Part shown: in pieces, positions 33,904-37,694 of the stretch
Layout: the number at the start of each line of letters is the position of its first letter
How positions within the stretch are numbered: position 1 is the first letter of the stretch
Source: Myxococcota bacterium
Lineage (GTDB): Bacteria > Myxococcota_A > Bradymonadia > UBA7976 > UBA1532
Assembly (NCBI GenBank): GCA_023150895.1
Contig: JAKLJY010000081.1
Span: 1 to 37,694 of the forward strand
Length of the DNA stretch: 37,694 bases
Direction of reading: 5' to 3'
Notes under the pieces: generated by a model
What the model saw: the letters and a program-made list of their open reading frames with translations, nothing else
Databases searched by the model: none
What the model was told of the DNA's origin: nothing
Made by a program: the position numbers and the translations under genes

Positions 33904-36462
33904 TCAGGGGATCACGATGGTCAACGGCGAGCTGTCGCGCACGGGCGCCGTCCAGGCCGTCGAGGTCAGCGTCGACACGAACCGGGCGCGGGTCTTCGAC
34001 CACGACGCCAGCGTCCGGGCGACGGGCGCGCCGACCCGCACCTTGGTCAGCGTAACGGTCGTCCCGGGGAGCCACGCCGCGACCGGTGGCGAGACGCCCG
34101 TGGTATTGAGATCGAGCGTCGCCGTGCGGCCCGAGGCGTCCGTGAACTCCATCGTGGCCTCGGAAAAGCGCGTGCCGACCGGCAGCGAGCGGCTGAGTTG
34201 CAGGCTCGCGCTCAGCGTGTCTCCCTGGACGATGAGCCGACACTCGGTGCACCCGAGGATGTCCGGCTGCGGGCCGAGCCGCCCGACGGAGTAGCGGTCG
34301 TAGGCCCGCCGGACCACGCCGTCCGTGCCCGGGCCATCGTGGTGGGGGCAAGAGAGGTCACGGATGCAGGCCTCTGCCGATGCACCGACGCCGATCAGAT
34401 CGTCGCCCCGGATGCAGGCCGGCATGCCGAGCAAGCGGTCGACGTCCACCTCGGGCTGCTCGAGCGGCGCCTCCGGACACTGAGCCAGACCGATGCACCC
34501 CTCGGCGGCGGCGAGACAGTCCGGCCGGCCGATGGCCGGGGCACCGGCCGGAGCGGGGCCGAGCGCGCAGCGCAGGTAGTCGTCGCACTCGATGAGGCGC
34601 GCGGTGCGACAGAGCTGAACGGACCGGACCTCGAGCCCGCCCTCGGTCGCCCGCGGCGAGCCGTCGAGGGGCTGCGGCATCGGGCGGCCGGCGTCGTACA
34701 GGATGGACGCCAATGCGTCCTGGGCAGGCCACGCGCCGTGGCGCTGATACACCGCCCGCGCCACCAGCGCCGCGGCGCCCGTCGTCAGGGCCGCTGCGGC
34801 GGACGTTCCCGAGACCGCCGAGGGCACCGGCACGGCGGCCGGGGGACCATCGGCCGCGGCGAGCGGTGGCCGGGGTCCGCACCAGCGCGCGTTGGCGGGC
34901 TCGGCGGGCTGCTCGAGGCCGGGGGCGGTGGCATAGACCGACTGCCCGGGCGCCACGAGGGGCGGCTCCGCGGCGTTCGAGAGCGCCGCCGGATAGCCCC
35001 GCGCGTCGATGCCGCCGATGGCCGTCGTCAGGCGCATCGGTGTACCGACCCCCTCGCGATCACACGTCGGCAGCCGGGCGAGATCGCCGGGTCCGAACAG
35101 CCGCGCCTCGAAGCCGGCCGGTCGGCACGCGGGCGTCCGATCGAAGGGGGCCTCACCGCCGAGCGCGCTCTCGCCCGCCGCGTCGATGACCTCGGACGCG
35201 TCCGCACGGTTCCCCGCGGCGGCGAACGCCACGACGGGGCCCGCGGCCGGATCCCGCTCGCTCTGGAGCCGAGCGGCGTACAGGACGTGCCGCACCTCCT
35301 CGCCGATGGGGGCCTCGATGGCCGCGCAGCCCCGCCCGTCGGGCAGCGCTCGCCCGGGCAGATAGCGGGGGACGGTGAGCTCGGGCGGCCAGCCGAAGCT
35401 GAGGTTGACCAGGGTGAGGCCGCCGTCGCCGATCCTCAGGCTGTGGTTCAGCGCCTCCTGGAGTGCGCGGGCGAGGGTCCCCGTGGAAGACAGCGAGCGG
35501 TCGTCCATGACCCGCACGTCGAGCAGATCGGCCAGACCGGCCGGTGCGATCTGCCGCAGCAAGAGCGCCATCTGCGTGCCGTGCGGCGTCAGCGGCCGAC
35601 CGGGTGCGGCATCGGAGAAGGGCGTCACACTCAAGGGGCCTGCGGCGTCCGCGTCCACGCCCGAGTCCACCAGCAGGATGCGCACCGGCGGCGCGTCGTC
35701 CACCGGACCGAGCGCGGCGGGATCGAGCAGATTGAGGTGCCAGGCGCGTTCGGCTTCGGTCGCGGCCGCCTCGGTGGGCGAAGGCCCCTGGAGGGCCATG
35801 CCGCGGAAGCTGCACTCCCGACCGACGTAGAGCATGTGTTGCGCGCCGGTGTAGGTGCGACCGGTCCGGGCGAGATAGTCCGCGTCCGTCTCGTCGCGCA
35901 GGGTGGCGATGACCTCGCAAAGTGCCGTGGGATCGACGTCCAGCGTGGCGCCGGCCGCAGCCGGCCGCGCGAAGAGGTCCGCCTGCCGGCGGTTGGCCCA
36001 GGTCGTCAACGAAGCGGCGAGGCGGTCGGCGAACCCGTCGTCGGGCAGCAGCGCGGCGGGCGTCTCCGTCAGCGGGAACTGAACGACGAAGGCATCTTCG
36101 CTGCAGTACCGGGCCAGCGGATGCTGATCGGCCTCCCAGGCCTCGAAATCCGCCTGACTGAGCGACCGCCCGATGTCATCGGGGGGCACGCCCGGCGCGG
36201 CTTCGAACCAGATCCGGAAGTACCGCCGCTGGGCGTCGAAGGCGTCCGCCTCCAGCACGGGGGAGACCCGGGCGATGATCCGTGAGGGGGGCGGCTCGGG
36301 CGGGACCCCGAGGTCGGCCTCGGGCCCGGAAAACTCGCCCCCCATCCCGTCGTCGGGCGGAACGGTGTTACACGACTCGAGCTCACAGCCGCCGAGGAAT
36401 GCCAGGGCCGAGAAGACATGATGCCACCGGGGCCGAAGCCCGAACGGGTGCGCGAACGACAT
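33904..36462 (-). CDS. Subtilisin-like (S8) serine protease lipoprotein
   Basis: An 852-residue predicted lipoprotein. Residues 10-26 form a signal with lipobox LGGC (Cys26). A roughly 230-residue region, perhaps a prodomain, precedes the S8 catalytic domain: Asp266 in ILLVDSGVD, His294 in PHGTQMALL, oxyanion Asn418 in AAAGN and Ser554 in SGTSAAAALTTGAAAL. From about 640 to 760 comes a Cys-rich region (CRTARLIECDDYLRC, CLAAAEGCIGLAQC, CIRDLSCPHH), then a beta-rich end. The ATG at 36462 has GAGGGGGAG eight bases upstream, which decides the start. It is probably anchored in the envelope. It lies 114 bases downstream of the CHAT gene on the same strand. Confidence 0.88.
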   Translation of the reverse strand: MSFAHPFGLRPRWHHVFSALAFLGGCELESCNTVPPDDGMGGEFSGPEADLGVPPEPPPSRIIARVSPVLEADAFDAQRRYFRIWFEAAPGVPPDDIGRSLSQADFEAWEADQHPLARYCSEDAFVVQFPLTETPAALLPDDGFADRLAASLTTWANRRQADLFARPAAAGATLDVDPTALCEVIATLRDETDADYLARTGRTYTGAQHMLYVGRECSFRGMALQGPSPTEAAATEAERAWHLNLLDPAALGPVDDAPPVRILLVDSGVDADAAGPLSVTPFSDAAPGRPLTPHGTQMALLLRQIAPAGLADLLDVRVMDDRSLSSTGTLARALQEALNHSLRIGDGGLTLVNLSFGWPPELTVPRYLPGRALPDGRGCAAIEAPIGEEVRHVLYAARLQSERDPAAGPVVAFAAAGNRADASEVIDAAGESALGGEAPFDRTPACRPAGFEARLFGPGDLARLPTCDREGVGTPMRLTTAIGGIDARGYPAALSNAAEPPLVAPGQSVYATAPGLEQPAEPANARWCGPRPPLAAADGPPAAVPVPSAVSGTSAAAALTTGAAALVARAVYQRHGAWPAQDALASILYDAGRPMPQPLDGSPRATEGGLEVRSVQLCRTARLIECDDYLRCALGPAPAGAPAIGRPDCLAAAEGCIGLAQCPEAPLEQPEVDVDRLLGMPACIRGDDLIGVGASAEACIRDLSCPHHDGPGTDGVVRRAYDRYSVGRLGPQPDILGCTECRLIVQGDTLSASLQLSRSLPVGTRFSEATMEFTDASGRTATLDLNTTGVSPPVAAWLPGTTVTLTKVRVGAPVARTLASWSKTRARFVSTLTSTAWTAPVRDSSPLTIVIP

Positions 36463-36576
36463 GGGCAACACTCCCCCTCTGTGGAAGCGAATGGCGCGCA
36501 GGGTCGCGAAACGTTCGAAGATTTTCAAGTCGTCGATGCCGACGCGCCGCTCACCGTGCGGCCCGCAGCGGAGTCC
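36463..36576 (-). other. Gap between the CHAT gene and the subtilase gene, with a strong ribosome-binding site
   Basis: This 114-base gap is relatively AT-richer. Its 3' end holds GAGGGGGAG at 36471-36479 on the minus strand, an excellent Shine-Dalgarno for the subtilase ATG at 36462. A separate promoter for the subtilase could lie here, but I see no clear consensus. Confidence 0.5.
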
Positions 36577-37694
36577 TTACGGCCGACCGTGCAGCCGGTA
36601 GGCGTCCGTGAACGTCTCACCCGCCGCCCGCGCCGACGCCATCGTGAGACGGAACGCGACGCCCGGCGTCGTCGCGCCGCCCGCGGCGTAGAACCGGCGG
36701 GTGAAGGCCAGCGCCTCGGCGTCGGTCACGACCCGGTCGGCGGCGATGACGGACCGCGTTCCCGCCGCCAGAAACGCCGCCGGCAGCCCGATGCGTTCCC
36801 CGTTCTCCAGCGTCGAGTCTCCACCGGTCTCACACCCGTCGAGGACGACGAGGGGCACGCCCGGTCGCTCGATGAGCAGATCGGCGACGGTCAGTCGCGC
36901 GCCCTGCGCGAGGCGAAGATGGGCGGCAAACGGGTCATCGTCGATGAGAACGCCATGCCCCGCGAAGTGCCAGACGGGCGCCCCGCGCAGCGCGGCGAGG
37001 ACGCTCGCCCGCTCGGCATCGGCCCCGAGCAACAGGCGCGCACCGGACAGTTGCGCGGCGACGAGCCGGCCCTCCTCGCGGGCGGCGGGCAGGTCCCCGG
37101 CCGGATCCGCGACGACGAGCGCGGGTCCGATGGCCGCGCCGGCGACCGGCGGCGTCCCTGCGTCCGGCGCCGACGCGAGGACGGCGGCCGCGGGCAAGTG
37201 ACTCAGGGTCGTCGGCGCCTCGAGCGCGTCCGGCGCGAGGCGACGCAGCGCCGGGTGACCGGCGTCGACCACGTAGACGTGTGATCGCCCGGCGAGCGCC
37301 GAGCGGACGGCCTCCGGGAGCGTCCGGGCGTCCGCTGCCAACGGCAGGACCTCGACGCCGCCGGACGCCGCGCGAAAGAGGCGCCACGGTTGCTCGGGCG
37401 TCTCCCCCGGGAAGCCGAACAGCAACACCTCGTCCGGGGACAGCGCCGCATTTGGCGGACCGGCCGCCGCCGGCCCGGCGAGCCCCGTCGCCTCGAGGTA
37501 CGCGTGCGCATCGTCGAACGCGCGCTGTTGTGTCCGATGCGCCGCGGCGACCTCGGCCGGCGAACGGCGTCCGCCGCGGGCCTCGCCGACGACCGCCTCG
37601 TACGCCGACCGGGCGGCCTGCCAGGCGCCGACGCGGGCCGCCCAGGCCTCGCGGGCCTCGCCGGTGAGCGCCGAGAGTCGCAGGCGCGTCTCGA
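36577..37694 (-). CDS. CHAT-domain (caspase-like) protein, 5' end beyond the window
   Basis: The minus-strand frame is open to the window edge, showing 371 residues plus stop. The C-terminal ~250 residues are a CHAT peptidase domain of the caspase clan. The catalytic His lies in WHFAGHG, the Cys in LVVLDGCETGGD, with ERIGLPAAFLAAGTRSVIAA and a terminal segment (RRFYAAGG, AFRLTMASAR) expected for CHAT. The visible region before it is helical and Ala/Arg-rich (LRLSALTGEAREAWAARV, AHRTQQRAFDDAHA), like the repeat regions that usually precede CHAT domains. The catalytic dyad is intact. It is upstream of, and may be cotranscribed with, the subtilase lipoprotein. The true start and any N-terminal sensor domain are outside the window. 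Confidence 0.88.
   Translation of the reverse strand, partial: ETRLRLSALTGEAREAWAARVGAWQAARSAYEAVVGEARGGRRSPAEVAAAHRTQQRAFDDAHAYLEATGLAGPAAAGPPNAALSPDEVLLFGFPGETPEQPWRLFRAASGGVEVLPLAADARTLPEAVRSALAGRSHVYVVDAGHPALRRLAPDALEAPTTLSHLPAAAVLASAPDAGTPPVAGAAIGPALVVADPAGDLPAAREEGRLVAAQLSGARLLLGADAERASVLAALRGAPVWHFAGHGVLIDDDPFAAHLRLAQGARLTVADLLIERPGVPLVVLDGCETGGDSTLENGERIGLPAAFLAAGTRSVIAADRVVTDAEALAFTRRFYAAGGATTPGVAFRLTMASARAAGETFTDAYRLHGRP

Noticed and set aside
34198-36285. A 695-codon plus-strand open frame across the subtilase gene
   Set aside because: The minus-strand subtilase has all catalytic motifs and a good ribosome-binding site; the opposite frame is low-complexity Arg/Gly/Glu.

Overview
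The window is very GC-rich and densely packed, with mostly C or G at third codon positions. It holds 31 protein-coding genes, including one cut at each edge. I found no rRNA, tRNA, CRISPR array, insertion sequence or integrase, and no gene-free stretch over 300 bases. The best taxonomic clue is a protein ending in a MYXO-CTERM-type sorting signal (Cys, hydrophobic helix, Arg cluster) near 8750-8841. Together with a eukaryote-like Ser/Thr kinase, many lipoproteins and a caspase-like CHAT protein, this points to Myxococcota (the former Deltaproteobacteria). The genus cannot be read from the sequence.

Layout. 1-1328 (+): the end of an unknown gene, then an exported collagen-like protein with a tail-collar-like end. 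1365-7005 (-): nadK, a membrane-anchored MutS-like ATPase and korAB (2-oxoacid:ferredoxin oxidoreductase). 7166-8841 (+): a PHP-like protein whose charged tail lies in another frame behind a T8 run, then the MYXO-CTERM protein. 8776-11516 (-): a single-pass membrane protein and a family-39-type glycosyltransferase. 11627-15096 (+): a monohaem cytochrome c, a haem-plus-beta-barrel protein resembling a porin-cytochrome fusion, and two nickel/cobalt-type permeases (NicO/UreH-like and HupE/UreJ-like). 15125-17629 (-): a PhoB/PhoR-like two-component system with a possible Pho-box-like repeat upstream. 17735-23191 (-): nrfH-nrfA (respiratory nitrite ammonification), then a QueD/PTPS-like enzyme, a methyltransferase, and a sulfite-oxidase-like molybdopterin domain fused to pentapeptide repeats. 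23335-26644 (-): a beta-helix lipoprotein and a Ser/Thr kinase fused to a macro domain. 26776-33226 (+): metH, an acyltransferase, a small possible lipoprotein and a calpain-family protease. 33242-37694 (-): a CHAT caspase-like protein (cut by the edge), a subtilase lipoprotein and RNase HII.

Themes. Several genes serve anaerobic or electron-transfer metabolism (KorAB, NrfHA, cytochromes, the Mo enzyme). Others face the envelope or export (collagen-like, beta-helix, MYXO-CTERM, subtilase lipoprotein). Signalling or protease modules combine domains in unusual ways. Most co-directional neighbours overlap by 1-4 bases (ATGA, GTGA, TGATG), so translational coupling is common. Convergent neighbours are very close or overlap. 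The items most worth a second look are the haem-barrel/metal-permease cluster, the NrfHA-QueD-methyltransferase-Mo/pentapeptide series, the kinase-macro fusion, the T8 frame change, and the CHAT-subtilase pair.
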